DNA from: Cellulomonas sp. KRMCY2
GTDB lineage: Bacteria; Actinomycetota; Actinomycetes; Actinomycetales; Cellulomonadaceae
Assembly (NCBI RefSeq): GCF_000526515.1
Contig: NZ_JAGF01000001.1
Span: forward strand, 124,001-188,000
Direction of reading: 5' to 3'
DNA: 64,000 bases
The notes under the pieces were generated by a model, which saw only the letters and a list, made by a program, of their open reading frames with translations, had not been told where the DNA came from and did not search any database. Made by a program: the position numbers and the translations under genes. Below are positions 18,105 through 26,745 of the stretch, in pieces. How positions within the stretch are numbered: position 1 is the stretch's first letter; each line of letters starts with the position of its first letter.

Positions 18105-18814
18105 TCGACAGAGCTCCGACCGTCCGGCCCACGCCCGCACGTCGGGCGTGGGTCCGGACGGCGCTCGGGGTCACGGCTGTGCTGGTCCTGATCGCGGTCG
18201 GCACCACCGGCTGCGCCCCGCAGGTCGGCACGAGCGCGCCGCGTGCGGCCACCGGCCTCGACGACGTCCGGGGGTCGGCGACCACCACGGCACCGACCGC
18301 CGGTCCCACCGCGGCGCCGACCGCCGCACCGACCGCCGCCGCACCGACACCGACGGTCATGACCCGATCCGTTCCGGTGCGCGTGGAGATCCCCGCGATC
18401 GACGTGGACTCCGAGCTCATGGAGCTCGGCCTGCGCGACGACGGCACGATGGAGGTGCCACCCGACGCCTTCCCCGCCGGCTGGTACGACGGGGCACCCA
18501 CACCCGGTGAGCTCGGACCGGCCGTCATCGCAGGCCACATCGACTGGCGTACGGGTCCCGCGGTCTTCGCCCGGCTGGGCGAGGTCACGGTCGGCGACGA
18601 GGTCAGGGTCACCCGGACCGACGCGAGCGTCGCGGTCTTCGCAGTGACGTCGGTCGAGCAGTACGCCAAGGACGCGTTCCCGACGGACCTGGTCTACGGC
18701 GACATCGACCATGCCGGACTGCGTCTGATCACCTGCGGCGGCTCGTGGGACGCCGAGGCGGGCCACTACCGGGACAACACCGTCGTCTTCGCCGAGCTCG
18801 TCCCCCCTGGCTGA
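18101..18814 (+). CDS. class F sortase
   Basis: A 237-residue sortase. An N-terminal hydrophobic segment (residues 20-37) anchors it in the membrane. An Ala/Thr/Pro linker with repeated APTAAPTA spans about 60-85. The catalytic domain has His146 in VIAGHIDW, Cys212 in RLITCGG and Arg224 in GHYRDNTVV. Expected role: cleaving a C-terminal sorting signal and transferring the protein to the cell wall. GTG 18101 overlaps the DUF3494 gene as GTGA, so the DUF3494 protein is the obvious candidate substrate. Confidence 0.9.
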   Translation: MIDRAPTVRPTPARRAWVRTALGVTAVLVLIAVGTTGCAPQVGTSAPRAATGLDDVRGSATTTAPTAGPTAAPTAAPTAAAPTPTVMTRSVPVRVEIPAIDVDSELMELGLRDDGTMEVPPDAFPAGWYDGAPTPGELGPAVIAGHIDWRTGPAVFARLGEVTVGDEVRVTRTDASVAVFAVTSVEQYAKDAFPTDLVYGDIDHAGLRLITCGGSWDAEAGHYRDNTVVFAELVPPG

Positions 18815-18943
18815 GCGTCCGGCCGGGCCGACTACCGTGGGCGAGAAGTCGAGGCCGACGCATGTCGATCCGAGCCGACGCCGTTCGTGTAGCAGGTGAG
18901 CGGTCGGCGCCGGGCCGGCCGTGAGCCCACCCGGAGGTGCACC

Positions 18944-19294
18944 ATGCAGCAGTACCTGATCAGCGTGATCGAGCCCGATGGTCCGCCGCCACCGCCGGAG
19001 CTCCTCGAGCCCGTGATGCGGGCCGTCGAGGCCGTCAACACCGATCTCCGTGCGGCCGGCGCCTGGGTGTTCGGCGGGGGTCTGCACCCGCCGACGACCG
19101 CGACCGTCCTGCACGCCGACGGCACCGAGGTGCTGATGACCGACGGACCGTACGCCGAGGGCAAGGAACACCTCGGCGGCTTCACGATCGTCCGGGCCCC
19201 CGACCTGGACGCCGCCCTCGCGTGGGGGCGCCGGTACGCCACGGCGATCGGTCTGCCGATCGAGGTGCGGCCGTTCCGGGAGGGTGCGGGCTGA
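18944..19294 (+). CDS. YCII/DGPF-domain protein
   Basis: A 116-residue protein of the YCII-related family. The family motif [17 protein letters not shown] is at about residues 63-79. The ATG (MQQYLISV) follows GGAGGTG. Five bp separate it from the ECF sigma factor gene, forming the common DGPF-ECF42 pair. In that group the DGPF protein is thought to work with the sigma factor; the reaction or ligand is unknown. Confidence 0.87.
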   Translation: MQQYLISVIEPDGPPPPPELLEPVMRAVEAVNTDLRAAGAWVFGGGLHPPTTATVLHADGTEVLMTDGPYAEGKEHLGGFTIVRAPDLDAALAWGRRYATAIGLPIEVRPFREGAG

Positions 19295-19299
19295 GGTCG

Positions 19300-20550
19300 A
19301 TGCCCGTGCTGACCCACGCCGACGTCGACCGCGTGTTCCGTCAGGAGTACGGACGCGCGGTCGCCGTCCTCGCGCGGACGCTCGGTGACCTCGACCTGGC
19401 GCAGGACGCGGTGCAGGAGGCCTTCGTCGCGGCCGTGCAGCACTGGCCTCGGACCGGACTCCCGCCGAGCCCGGCGGGATGGATCATCACCACCGCCCGG
19501 CGCCGTGCGATCGACGCCCTGCGACGTGAGGCGTCCCGGGCGGATCGCCACGCCCAGGCGGCTCTGCTGCACACCCCCGTCCGACCGGGTCCGGAGGATG
19601 CCGTGCTCGACGACGGCCCGCAGGACGACCAGCTGCGCCTGGTCTTCACCTGCTGCCACCCCGCGCTCTCCCCGGTCGCACAGGTGGCGCTCACCCTGCG
19701 GCTGCTCGGCGGGCTGACCACTGCCGAGATCGCGGCCGCGTTCCTCGTCCCCGAGCCGACCATGGCCCAGCGCCTGGTCCGGGCCAAGGGCAAGATCCGC
19801 GACGCGCGGGTCCCCTACCGCGTGCCGGAGGGCGCCGAGCTCCCCGACCGGCTCCCCGCCGTGCTGGCCGTCGTGTACCTCGTCTTCAACGAGGGCTACG
19901 CGGCGAGCTCCGGCGACGCGCTGGTCCGCGCCGACCTGTGCGCCCAGGCGATCCGGCTCGGTCGACTCCTCGCCGAGCTCATGCCCGACGAGCCCGAGGT
20001 CATGGGGCTCCTGGCGCTCATGCTGCTCGTCGAGTCGCGCCGCGCGACGCGCACGACGCCGGCCGGCGACCTCGTCCTGCTCGCCGACCAGGACCGTGCC
20101 GCCTGGGACCGCGACCTGATCGACGAGGGGCAGGCCATCGTCCGTCGGTGCCTGCGCCGCAACCAGCCCGGCCCCTACCAGCTCCAGGCAGCGATCCAGG
20201 CCGTGCACAGCGACGCTGCGACGGCCGCGGCGACCGACTGGCGGCAGGTCCTTGCGCTGTACGACCAGCTGCACGTGCTGGTGCCGAGCCCGGTGGTCGC
20301 GCTCAACCGTGCCGTGGCGGTCGCCGAGGTCGAGGACCCGGCGGCGGCGTTGGCCCTCGTCGACCACCTGGACCCCGGCGACCACCGGGTGCTCCATGCC
20401 GTCCGGGCCGACCTGCTGCGACGTCTGGGCCGCACGGCGCAGGCCGCAGCGGCCTACGACGCGGCGATCGCGGGTAACCCGAACGCCGTCGAGCGTGCCT
20501 TCTTCGAGCGCCGCCGCGCGGCACTCGACGGCGAGTCAGCACCCGGCTGA
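19300..20550 (+). CDS. RNA polymerase sigma factor, ECF42-type with TPR-like C-terminus
   Basis: A 416-residue sigma-70-family protein. The sigma2 domain (residues 7-75) includes [13 protein letters not shown] and [13 protein letters not shown]; sigma4 (about 115-165) includes [23 protein letters not shown]. The 250-residue C-terminal extension is helical and resembles the tetratricopeptide-like part of ECF42 factors; it includes [11 protein letters not shown]. No anti-sigma factor gene is adjacent. Control is probably through the C-terminal domain and the DGPF partner, as known for the ECF42 group. ATG 19300 is used. Confidence 0.88.
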   Translation: MPVLTHADVDRVFRQEYGRAVAVLARTLGDLDLAQDAVQEAFVAAVQHWPRTGLPPSPAGWIITTARRRAIDALRREASRADRHAQAALLHTPVRPGPEDAVLDDGPQDDQLRLVFTCCHPALSPVAQVALTLRLLGGLTTAEIAAAFLVPEPTMAQRLVRAKGKIRDARVPYRVPEGAELPDRLPAVLAVVYLVFNEGYAASSGDALVRADLCAQAIRLGRLLAELMPDEPEVMGLLALMLLVESRRATRTTPAGDLVLLADQDRAAWDRDLIDEGQAIVRRCLRRNQPGPYQLQAAIQAVHSDAATAAATDWRQVLALYDQLHVLVPSPVVALNRAVAVAEVEDPAAALALVDHLDPGDHRVLHAVRADLLRRLGRTAQAAAAYDAAIAGNPNAVERAFFERRRAALDGESAPG

Positions 20551-20559
20551 CGCCGCAGG

Positions 20560-20576
20560 GACCGGACGACCCGGTC
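20560..20576. repeat. short inverted repeat before the pentapeptide gene
   Basis: GACCGG and CCGGTC separated by 5 bp, directly upstream of the TAGGCT hexamer. It could be an operator at the -35 position or a weak terminator for the sigma-factor gene. Confidence 0.3.
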
Positions 20577-20578
20577 GA

Positions 20579-20584
20579 TAGGCT
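20579..20584 (+). promoter_or_regulatory. candidate -10 (TAGGCT), leaderless promoter
   Basis: TAGGCT followed by 6 nt and the GTG start of the pentapeptide-repeat gene. Confidence 0.45.
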
Positions 20585-20590
20585 GCGCCA

Positions 20591-21406
20591 GTGGCTGACG
20601 ACGACCGATCGGCACTGCGCGCCGACTGCGCGAGCTGCTTCGGGCTGTGCTGCGTCGTCCCCGCGTTCTCGGCCTCGGCGGACTTCGCGATCGACAAGCC
20701 CGCCGGGCACGCGTGCCCGAACCTCGGTGCGGACAGCAGGTGCACCATCCACGCGACGCTGCGCGAGCGCGGCTTCGCCGGGTGCACCGTGTACGACTGC
20801 TTCGGCGCGGGCCAGAAGGTCTCTCAGGTCACCTTCGGCGGGCGCAGCTGGCGGCAGGACGCGCAGACCGCACGCGAGATGGTCGAGGTCTTCCCGGTCG
20901 TACGGGCGCTGCACGAGCTGCTCTGGTACCTGACCGAGGCGCTGGCCCTCGACTCCGCGCGGACGCTGCACGAGGGCCTGCGCCGTGCGCGTGCCCAGAC
21001 GCAGCAGCTCGCGGACCTCGGCCCGGACGGTCTCGTCACCCTTGATGTCGCAGCCCACCGCGACGCCGTCAACCGGCTGCTGCTGGCGGCGAGCGAGCTC
21101 GCCCGGACCGGCGTCCGGCACCCGACGAAGGAGCACCGGGGGGCCGACCTCGTCGGTGCGGACCTGCGCGGCGCCGACCTGCGCGGCGCCACGCTGCGCG
21201 GCGCCCTGCTCATCGGCGCCGACCTGCGACAGGCCGACCTGCGACAGGCCGACGTCATCGGGGCCGACCTGCGCGGCGCCGACCTGCGCGGCGCCGACCT
21301 CGTCGGGGCGATCTACCTGATCCAGTCCCAGCTCGACGCGGCGCGCGGCGACCGGAGCACCCGGCTCTCGTCGTCGCTCCGGCACCCCGCGCACTGGGCA
21401 CCGTGA
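20591..21406 (+). CDS. pentapeptide-repeat protein with N-terminal Cys cluster
   Basis: A 271-residue protein with two parts. Residues 13-70 contain eight Cys (13, 16, 20, 21, 42, 51, 65, 70) in CxxCxxxCC...HAC...C...C...C order, like the YkgJ-type metal or Fe-S binding domain. Residues 152-214 are pentapeptide repeats built on A(D/N)L-x-x: [17 protein letters not shown] and so on, which would fold as a right-handed beta-helix. The repeats are nearly identical at the DNA level, so the region may expand or contract. There is no signal peptide. The function is unknown. Confidence 0.8.
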   Translation: MADDDRSALRADCASCFGLCCVVPAFSASADFAIDKPAGHACPNLGADSRCTIHATLRERGFAGCTVYDCFGAGQKVSQVTFGGRSWRQDAQTAREMVEVFPVVRALHELLWYLTEALALDSARTLHEGLRRARAQTQQLADLGPDGLVTLDVAAHRDAVNRLLLAASELARTGVRHPTKEHRGADLVGADLRGADLRGATLRGALLIGADLRQADLRQADVIGADLRGADLRGADLVGAIYLIQSQLDAARGDRSTRLSSSLRHPAHWAP

Positions 21407-21479
21407 GCCGGGGCCGGCGACGAGCACCGCTCGCCGACGGGCCGACCGGTCAGGCGCCCGACGGCGCGCAGCCGGTCGA

Positions 21480-22511
21480 CTAGGCCCCGCGCGAGGTCGC
21501 CCACAGGTCGATGCCTGCGTCGACCGCGTGCTGGTCGATCGCGGCGAGCTCGTCGTCGCTGAAGGCCATGTTCTCCAACGCGGCGAGGTTCTGCTCGAGC
21601 TGGGCGACGCTGCTGGCGCCCAGGACGAGGGACGTCACACGCTCGTCGCGCAGCGCCCAGGCGAGCGCCATCTGCGCCAGCGACTGCCCACGGCCGCGAG
21701 CGAGCTCGTTGAGCGCCCGCACGTGCTCGATCGTCACGTCGGTGAGCAGCGTGGGGGCGAGGGACTTCTTCTGGTCCGCGCGGGAACCCTCGGGGATGCC
21801 GCCGAGATACTTGTCGGTGAGCATGCCCTGGGCGAGCGGGGAGAAGCCGATGCAGCCGGCACCGACGTCGGCGAGGGTGTCGAGCAGCCCCTCGGTCTCG
21901 ATCCAGCGGTTGAGCATCGAGTACGAGGGCTGGTGGATCAGCAGCGGGGTGCCGAGGTCCGCGAGGATCTGCGCCGCGCGCCGGGTGTCGGCGGGGCTGT
22001 ACGACGAGACGCCCGCGTACAGCGCCTTGCCCGAGCGGACGGCCGTGTCGAGGGCGCCCATCGTCTCCTCGAGCGGCGTGCTCGGGTCGAAGCGGTGGGA
22101 GTAGAAGATGTCGACGTGGTCGAGACCCATCCGGGTCAGCGACTGGTCGAGGCTCGCCAGGACGTACTTCCGGGAGCCACCACCGCGGCCGTACGGGCCG
22201 GGCCACATGTCGTAGCCGGCCTTGGTCGAGATCACGAGCTCGTCGCGGTACGGGTGCAGGTCCTCACGCATCAGCCGACCGAAGTTGATCTCGGCCGAGC
22301 CGTAGGGCGGACCGTAGTTGTTGGCCAGGTCGAAGTGCGTGACACCGAGGTCGAACGCACGCCGGACCGTGGCCCGCTGGGTCTCGAACGGCTTGTCGTC
22401 ACCGAAGTTGTGCCACAGGCCGAGCGAGAGCACGGGCAGGTCGAGCCCGCTGCGTCCGGTGCGCCGGTAGGTCATCGAGTCGTAGCGGCTCGTGTCGGCG
22501 AGGTAGGTCAT
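21480..22511 (-). CDS. mgrA: aldo/keto reductase, YghZ/MgrA type
   Basis: A 343-residue reductase close to the E. coli L-glyceraldehyde-3-phosphate reductase (YghZ) type: YRRTGRSGLDLPVLSLGLWHNFGD at the N-terminus, FDLANNYGPPYGSAE (Asp, Tyr), STKAGYDMWPGPYG (Lys) and IFYSHRFDP (His). This family also relates to the beta-subunits of K+ channels. Expected reaction: NADPH reduction of small aldehydes such as L-glyceraldehyde-3-phosphate or methylglyoxal. AAAGGA precedes the ATG. It is 82 bp downstream of a second aldo/keto reductase gene. Confidence 0.85.
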   Translation of the reverse strand: MTYLADTSRYDSMTYRRTGRSGLDLPVLSLGLWHNFGDDKPFETQRATVRRAFDLGVTHFDLANNYGPPYGSAEINFGRLMREDLHPYRDELVISTKAGYDMWPGPYGRGGGSRKYVLASLDQSLTRMGLDHVDIFYSHRFDPSTPLEETMGALDTAVRSGKALYAGVSSYSPADTRRAAQILADLGTPLLIHQPSYSMLNRWIETEGLLDTLADVGAGCIGFSPLAQGMLTDKYLGGIPEGSRADQKKSLAPTLLTDVTIEHVRALNELARGRGQSLAQMALAWALRDERVTSLVLGASSVAQLEQNLAALENMAFSDDELAAIDQHAVDAGIDLWATSRGA

Positions 22512-22593
22512 CGTGGTGTCCTTTCGGGACGGCAGGGCTGGTCGGGCAGTGTGCGGGCCGGGTGGCCGGATGGCTCGGGCGGGGCGAACAGCG

Positions 22594-23610
22594 TCAGGCG
22601 CTCGGCCGCGTCGGACCGGAGCCGGTTCCCCAGGCGGACAGCGCGGCCGCGATCTCCGTGATGTCGACGTCGTCGAGGGTCAGGCCGGCGGCCGGCAGCC
22701 AGCCGTCGACCTGCTCGGGGCTGCGTGCCCCGACGATCGCGCCGGTCACGCCGTCGAAGGCCAGCGTCCAGGCGATCGCGACCGCTCCGACCGAGACGCC
22801 GTGCCGGTCCGCGACCGGTCGGATCGCCTCGACGAGGGCGAGGTTGCGCGCCAGGCCCTCGCCGACGAAGTCGTCGCTCGTGCTGCGCCAGTCGTCCGAG
22901 CCGAGGGTCGCGGCCCGCTGCGCGGTGAACGACCCGGTGAGCAGACCGGACGCCATCGGGCTGTAGACGATCGCGCCGGTGCCATGCTCGGCGCACCACG
23001 GCAGGAGGTCCTGCGCGACCTCGCGGTGAACCAGGCTGAACTTCGGCTGCAGGGTGTCGACGTGCCCGATCCGCTCGGCCGTCCCAAGCCGTGCGACGTC
23101 GTGGTTGGACAGGCCGACGGCCCGCACCTTCCCCTCGTCCAGCAGGGCGCGGAAGACCGGCCAGTAGTCCTCGATGCGGGCGCCGTCCTCGGCCGGCCAG
23201 TGCATCTGGTAGAGGTCGATGCGCTCGACCTGCAGGCGGCGCAACGATGCCTCCACCTCACGGCGCAGGCTGGCGGGGTCGCCCACGCGGCGGGGCCGCT
23301 CGTCGCGCGCGGCTTCGTCCCAGACCAGGCCGCCCTTGGTGAAGACGTACGGCCGGTCGGCCTCCGGCAGGCCGGCCAGCGCCTGCGCCACGACCTCCTC
23401 GGAGTGGCCCAGCCCGTACACCGCGGCGGTGTCGATCCAGTTCACGCCCTGCTCGACGGCGTGCCGGATCGCGGCGACCGAGGCGGAGTCGTCCTGCTCG
23501 CCCCACGCGAAGGCCCACCCACCGCCACCGATCGCCCAGGCACCGAACCCGACGCGGGTGATGTCCATGTCCGTACGCCCCAGGGGCACCGTCGTCAGCG
23601 ATGTCTGCAC
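22594..23610 (-). CDS. aldo/keto reductase
   Basis: A 338-residue reductase of a different subfamily from its neighbour: GFGAWAIGGGGWAF, WIDTAAVYGLGHSE (Asp, Tyr), FTKGGLVWD (Lys) and LYQMHWP (His). The substrate is unknown. I chose GTG 23610 (VQTSLTTVPLGR) because ACGAGG lies 8 nt upstream; a GTG three codons earlier has no room for a ribosome site. It is divergent from the LysR gene, the usual layout for a LysR regulator and its target. Confidence 0.85.
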   Translation of the reverse strand: MQTSLTTVPLGRTDMDITRVGFGAWAIGGGGWAFAWGEQDDSASVAAIRHAVEQGVNWIDTAAVYGLGHSEEVVAQALAGLPEADRPYVFTKGGLVWDEAARDERPRRVGDPASLRREVEASLRRLQVERIDLYQMHWPAEDGARIEDYWPVFRALLDEGKVRAVGLSNHDVARLGTAERIGHVDTLQPKFSLVHREVAQDLLPWCAEHGTGAIVYSPMASGLLTGSFTAQRAATLGSDDWRSTSDDFVGEGLARNLALVEAIRPVADRHGVSVGAVAIAWTLAFDGVTGAIVGARSPEQVDGWLPAAGLTLDDVDITEIAAALSAWGTGSGPTRPSA

Positions 23611-23648
23611 GCTGCACACCTCGTCTCGTCATCGGGTTCAGGTCTACA

Positions 23649-23712
23649 GTGCACCTGTCGCATTCAGGAGTCCAACAGCGCACCCCGATGGAACTCATCG
23701 ATCCAGGTGCAC
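23649..23712. promoter_or_regulatory. candidate LysR operator: inverted repeat
   Basis: GTGCACCTG at 23649-23657 and its exact reverse complement CAGGTGCAC at 23704-23712 flank 46 bp in the divergent promoter region. One copy lies near each start codon. This fits two binding sites for the LysR-type regulator, controlling itself and the reductase. Confidence 0.4.
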
Positions 23713-23732
23713 AATCACCCTCGGAGGGGCAC

Positions 23733-24608
23733 GTGGAGCTTCGCCAGCTCGAGCACTTCGTCGCCGTCGCCCAGGAGCGGCACTTCACGCACGCCGCCGA
23801 GCTGCTGCAGATCTCCCAGTCCGGTCTGTCGGCGTCGATCCGCGCGCTGGAGACCGAGCTGGGCGCCTCCCTGTTCGTGCGGAGCACCCGCCGGGTCGAG
23901 CTCACGGCAGCGGGCCAGGCGCTGCTCGAGGAGTCGCACCGCACGCTCGCGAGCGCCGCGGCTGCCAAGGACGCCGTCCTGGCGGTGCGCGGTGTGGTCG
24001 GCGGGACGCTCGCGGTCGGCTCGGAGCAGTGCCTCGGGGTGCTCGACGTCCCCCGGGAGCTCGCCCGGTTCCGCGCCGAGCACCCCGGGGTCGGCATCCG
24101 CCTCGGCTTCGCCGGCTCGACAGCACTGGTGGCCGACGTCGCGGGCGGTCGCCTCGACCTGGCCGTGATCGCGGTGTGCGCTCCCCCGCCGCCCGGGGTC
24201 GACCTGCACCCCCTGGCCACCCGCCCGCTGGTCCTGCTGTGCCACGCCGGGCATCCGCTGGCCGGCGTGGCCGAGGTGGCGCTCGACCAGCTCGGCGAGG
24301 AGACCTTCGTCGGCTTCCAGCAGGACTGGGGCGCGAGCGCGCTGGCGACCCGCGCGTTCGCCGCCGCCGGTCGAGCGCACCGGGTCGAGCTCGAGGTCAA
24401 CGACGTGCACAGCCTGCTCGACCTGGTCGAGGCCGGGCTCGGTGTCGCCGTCGTGCCCGAGCCGATCGCCGCCAAGCGCCCCGACCGGCTGCATGCTGTG
24501 CGCCTGACCGGTCGCGAGGTCCCGGCCTGGGACGTCGCGGTCGCCGTCCCGCAGGTCCCGAGCCCGGCGGCCGCCGCCCTGCTCGCCCAGCTGCGTGCGC
24601 CCGGCTGA
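23733..24608 (+). CDS. LysR-family transcriptional regulator
   Basis: A 291-residue LysR protein. The N-terminal winged helix-turn-helix (VELRQLEHFVAVAQERHFTHAAELL, QSGLSASIRALETELGASLF) is followed by the two-lobed effector domain. GTG 23733 is preceded by GGAGGGG, which rules out the upstream in-frame extension. It is divergent from an aldo/keto reductase and 3 bp from the convergent SDR stop. Both oxidoreductases are plausible targets. Confidence 0.92.
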   Translation: MELRQLEHFVAVAQERHFTHAAELLQISQSGLSASIRALETELGASLFVRSTRRVELTAAGQALLEESHRTLASAAAAKDAVLAVRGVVGGTLAVGSEQCLGVLDVPRELARFRAEHPGVGIRLGFAGSTALVADVAGGRLDLAVIAVCAPPPPGVDLHPLATRPLVLLCHAGHPLAGVAEVALDQLGEETFVGFQQDWGASALATRAFAAAGRAHRVELEVNDVHSLLDLVEAGLGVAVVPEPIAAKRPDRLHAVRLTGREVPAWDVAVAVPQVPSPAAAALLAQLRAPG

Positions 24609-24611
24609 CCC

Positions 24612-25373
24612 TCAGACCGTCGTGTACCCACCGTCGACGAGGTGGTAGCTGCCCGTGATGAAGGACGCCTCGTCGGAGAGCAGGAAGCACACCAGGTGCG
24701 CGACCTCCTCGGCCCTGCCGAGCCGGCCGAGCGGGTGCTTGCCCTCGAGCACCGTGAGCACCTCCGGGCCGACGTTGTCCAGCAGCAGCGGGGTGGTGAT
24801 GTAGCCCGGACCGACGCAGTTGATGCGCAGCCCCAGCGGGCCGTACTCCGCCGCGGCATTCTTCGTCAGCCCGACGACCGCGTGCTTGGACGCGGTGTAG
24901 GCGCCGTTGCCGGGGGCAGCGACAGTGCCGTGGATCGAGGCCATGTTCACGATGGCGCAGTGCCGACCACCGGCCCTGAGCATCTGCGGGATCTGGTACC
25001 GCATGCCGTAGAGCACGCCGCTGAGGTTGATCGCGATGACCTTGTCCCACTCGGCCAGGTCGGTCTCGCCCACGAGGGCGTGCTTGCCGCCGATGCCTGC
25101 GTTGTTGACCGCCAGGTGCAGCGCGCCGTAGGTCTCGACCGTGAACCGGACGACCTTCTCGGAGTCCTTCGCCCTCGCGGTGTCCTGGTGGACGGCGACC
25201 GCTGTGCCGCCCGCCGCGGTGATCTCGTCCGCGACCCGCTCCGCGCCCGGCAGGTTGATGTCGCTGAGCACGACCTTCGCACCCTTGGCCGCGAGCTCCT
25301 TGCCGATGGCCTCACCGAGGCCGGAGCCTCCACCCGTGACGATCGCGACGTTGCCCTCGAACAGCGACGTCAT
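24612..25373 (-). CDS. short-chain dehydrogenase/reductase
   Basis: A 253-residue classical SDR. Cofactor motif TGGGSGLGEAIG at 12-23, NNAG near 90, and catalytic Ser (NMASIHG) with YTASK near 155. VLSDIN after strand 2 suggests NAD rather than NADP. The substrate is unknown. AGGAGGGA is correctly placed before ATG 25373, and this decides the start. Confidence 0.9.
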   Translation of the reverse strand: MTSLFEGNVAIVTGGGSGLGEAIGKELAAKGAKVVLSDINLPGAERVADEITAAGGTAVAVHQDTARAKDSEKVVRFTVETYGALHLAVNNAGIGGKHALVGETDLAEWDKVIAINLSGVLYGMRYQIPQMLRAGGRHCAIVNMASIHGTVAAPGNGAYTASKHAVVGLTKNAAAEYGPLGLRINCVGPGYITTPLLLDNVGPEVLTVLEGKHPLGRLGRAEEVAHLVCFLLSDEASFITGSYHLVDGGYTTV

Positions 25374-25494
25374 TGTCGTTCCCTCCTGTAGAGATGTCCT
25401 CCCATCGTTGGATGTGGGCCCTAGGTCCCAGAGGGACGAAGGTCCCGGCGGCGCACCACGGCGCGACGGCCGAGACCGGCGCCGCCCGGACACG

Positions 25495-25554
25495 TCAGTC
25501 CCAGAACGGCGGCAGGTCGTCTTCGTCCACAGGGTCGGTCAGAAAGGTCGTCAT
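25495..25554 (-). other. 19-codon open frame upstream of the SDR
   Basis: The frame reads MTTFLTDPVDEDDLPPFWD then TGA, in the 252-bp gap between the SDR gene and the PadR operon. It is acidic with an aromatic end. No Shine-Dalgarno fits well. It may be a leader peptide, the remnant of a longer gene, or chance. Confidence 0.2.
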
Positions 25555-25625
25555 GCCCGACCCATCGACAGATCCTGCGCGCGCTCAAGAGGACCAAGGT
25601 CCGCCGACGTGTGTCGGTGCGCGGG

Positions 25626-25802
25626 TCACCGTCGCGGCGGTCCGTCCTGGGGCTCCTCGCGACTCCTCATGCGCAGGGCGAGGTCGATGACCTGGCTGGG
25701 TGTGTGTCGCGGGGCCGCGCGTTGCTGGAGCAGCACCATGCGTCGCAGCTCGCGCTCGGTGACCTCGTCGCGGTCGGCCGCCGTGCTCTTCGCCACGGTC
25801 AT
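25626..25802 (-). CDS. 58-residue protein, third gene of the PadR-HAAS operon
   Basis: A small basic/acidic protein (MTVAKSTAADRDEVTERELR at its start). It is likely helical, with PSQVIDLALRMRSRE near the C-terminus, and has no membrane segment. Its ATG overlaps the stop of the HAAS gene as ATGA, which is the main reason to accept it. The function is unknown. Confidence 0.5.
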   Translation of the reverse strand: MTVAKSTAADRDEVTERELRRMVLLQQRAAPRHTPSQVIDLALRMRSREEPQDGPPRR

Positions 25803-26380
25803 CCCCCGTCCGGCGGAGTGACCTCGACGAGGTCACCGGGTGTCGGCTCGCCCGCGCCGGCGCTGAGCAGCGTCAGCGCGAGGGCGATGCTGAGCACGAG
25901 CGTCAGGGCACTCACGGCACCTGCCGCGACGAACAGGCCGGTCACGCCACGGTGCCGGCGCATCCCCGCCACGGCGACGGCGCCGACGACGACGGCGAGC
26001 GGCACGGCGACGAAGGGGTTGACCGGGACGAGGGCGAGCGAGAGGCCCGCGAGCGCGATGAGCACCGGCCCGGCCCAGGCGGACCACCCCGGTGCAGCCT
26101 CGGGCCTGCCGCCTGCTGGGTCCCGCACGACTGTCACGGTGAGACCGGGTTCGGCGGCGGCAGCGATGCGTTCGACGGGGCCCAGGTGCTCCAGCACCGT
26201 CCGGACGTCGGCAGCGGTCGGCTCGCCGTCGCCGAGAGCGGCCTCGATGTGCTCGCCCACCGAGGCGACGACGTCGCCACGCTCGGACTCCTCGACGCCG
26301 GACAGGGCACGCGCCAGGTCGTCGAGGTAGGCGCTGACCAGCGGGTTGAGGAACACGGGTCCCCGGAGCGGCTCGGACAT
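25799..26380 (-). CDS. HAAS-domain membrane protein
   Basis: A 193-residue protein. Residues 10-75 are a HAAS/DUF1700-type helical domain (NPLVSAYLDDLARAL, VVASVGEHIEAAL). Three hydrophobic segments follow at about 105-120, 123-143 and 153-178. These proteins sit next to PadR regulators in many Gram-positive bacteria and are thought to sense or act at the membrane. It overlaps both neighbours by ATGA. Confidence 0.8.
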   Translation of the reverse strand: MSEPLRGPVFLNPLVSAYLDDLARALSGVEESERGDVVASVGEHIEAALGDGEPTAADVRTVLEHLGPVERIAAAAEPGLTVTVVRDPAGGRPEAAPGWSAWAGPVLIALAGLSLALVPVNPFVAVPLAVVVGAVAVAGMRRHRGVTGLFVAAGAVSALTLVLSIALALTLLSAGAGEPTPGDLVEVTPPDGG

Positions 26381-26721
26381 CAGCGGGCCTCCTGCAGGAT
26401 CTCGTCGACGCCCCGGCTGAACGGCGTCCAGATCGCCGCGAAGGACTCCACGGCCGCGCGGCCGTCGGCGGTCAGCGAGTAGTAGCGCCGGGGCGGTCCC
26501 GAGCGGGACTCACGCCACGACGTCTCGACCCAACCCTGCTTGCGGAGGCGGGCCAGCAGCGGGTACAGCGTGCCCTCACTGGTGAAGAGCAGCTCGTGCC
26601 GGCTGAGCTCGGTGGCGATCTCCAGCCCGTAGGCGGCTCCGGTGCGCAGGTAGGCGAGCACGCAGAACTCGAGCACACCCTTGCGCATCTGGGTGAGCAC
26701 GCCCTCCGACGTGGGTACCAT
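26380..26721 (-). CDS. PadR-family transcriptional regulator
   Basis: A 113-residue winged helix-turn-helix regulator: MRKGVLEFCVLAYLR, AAYGLEIATEL, FTSEGTLYPLLARLRKQGWV and RRYYSLTADGRAAVESF are all typical of PadR. ATG 26721 (MVPTSEGV) gives the usual length; the upstream extension is not PadR-like. It is the first gene of a three-gene coupled operon and probably represses its own promoter. Confidence 0.93.
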   Translation of the reverse strand: MVPTSEGVLTQMRKGVLEFCVLAYLRTGAAYGLEIATELSRHELLFTSEGTLYPLLARLRKQGWVETSWRESRSGPPRRYYSLTADGRAAVESFAAIWTPFSRGVDEILQEAR

Positions 26722-26745
26722 GCGCAACACGGTAGCAGTCTCTTG

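Noticed and set aside
21130-21320. DNA repeats in the pentapeptide gene taken as an independent repeat array or CRISPR
   Set aside because: They keep the reading frame and encode the A(D)LxG pentapeptide; no spacers and no cas genes.
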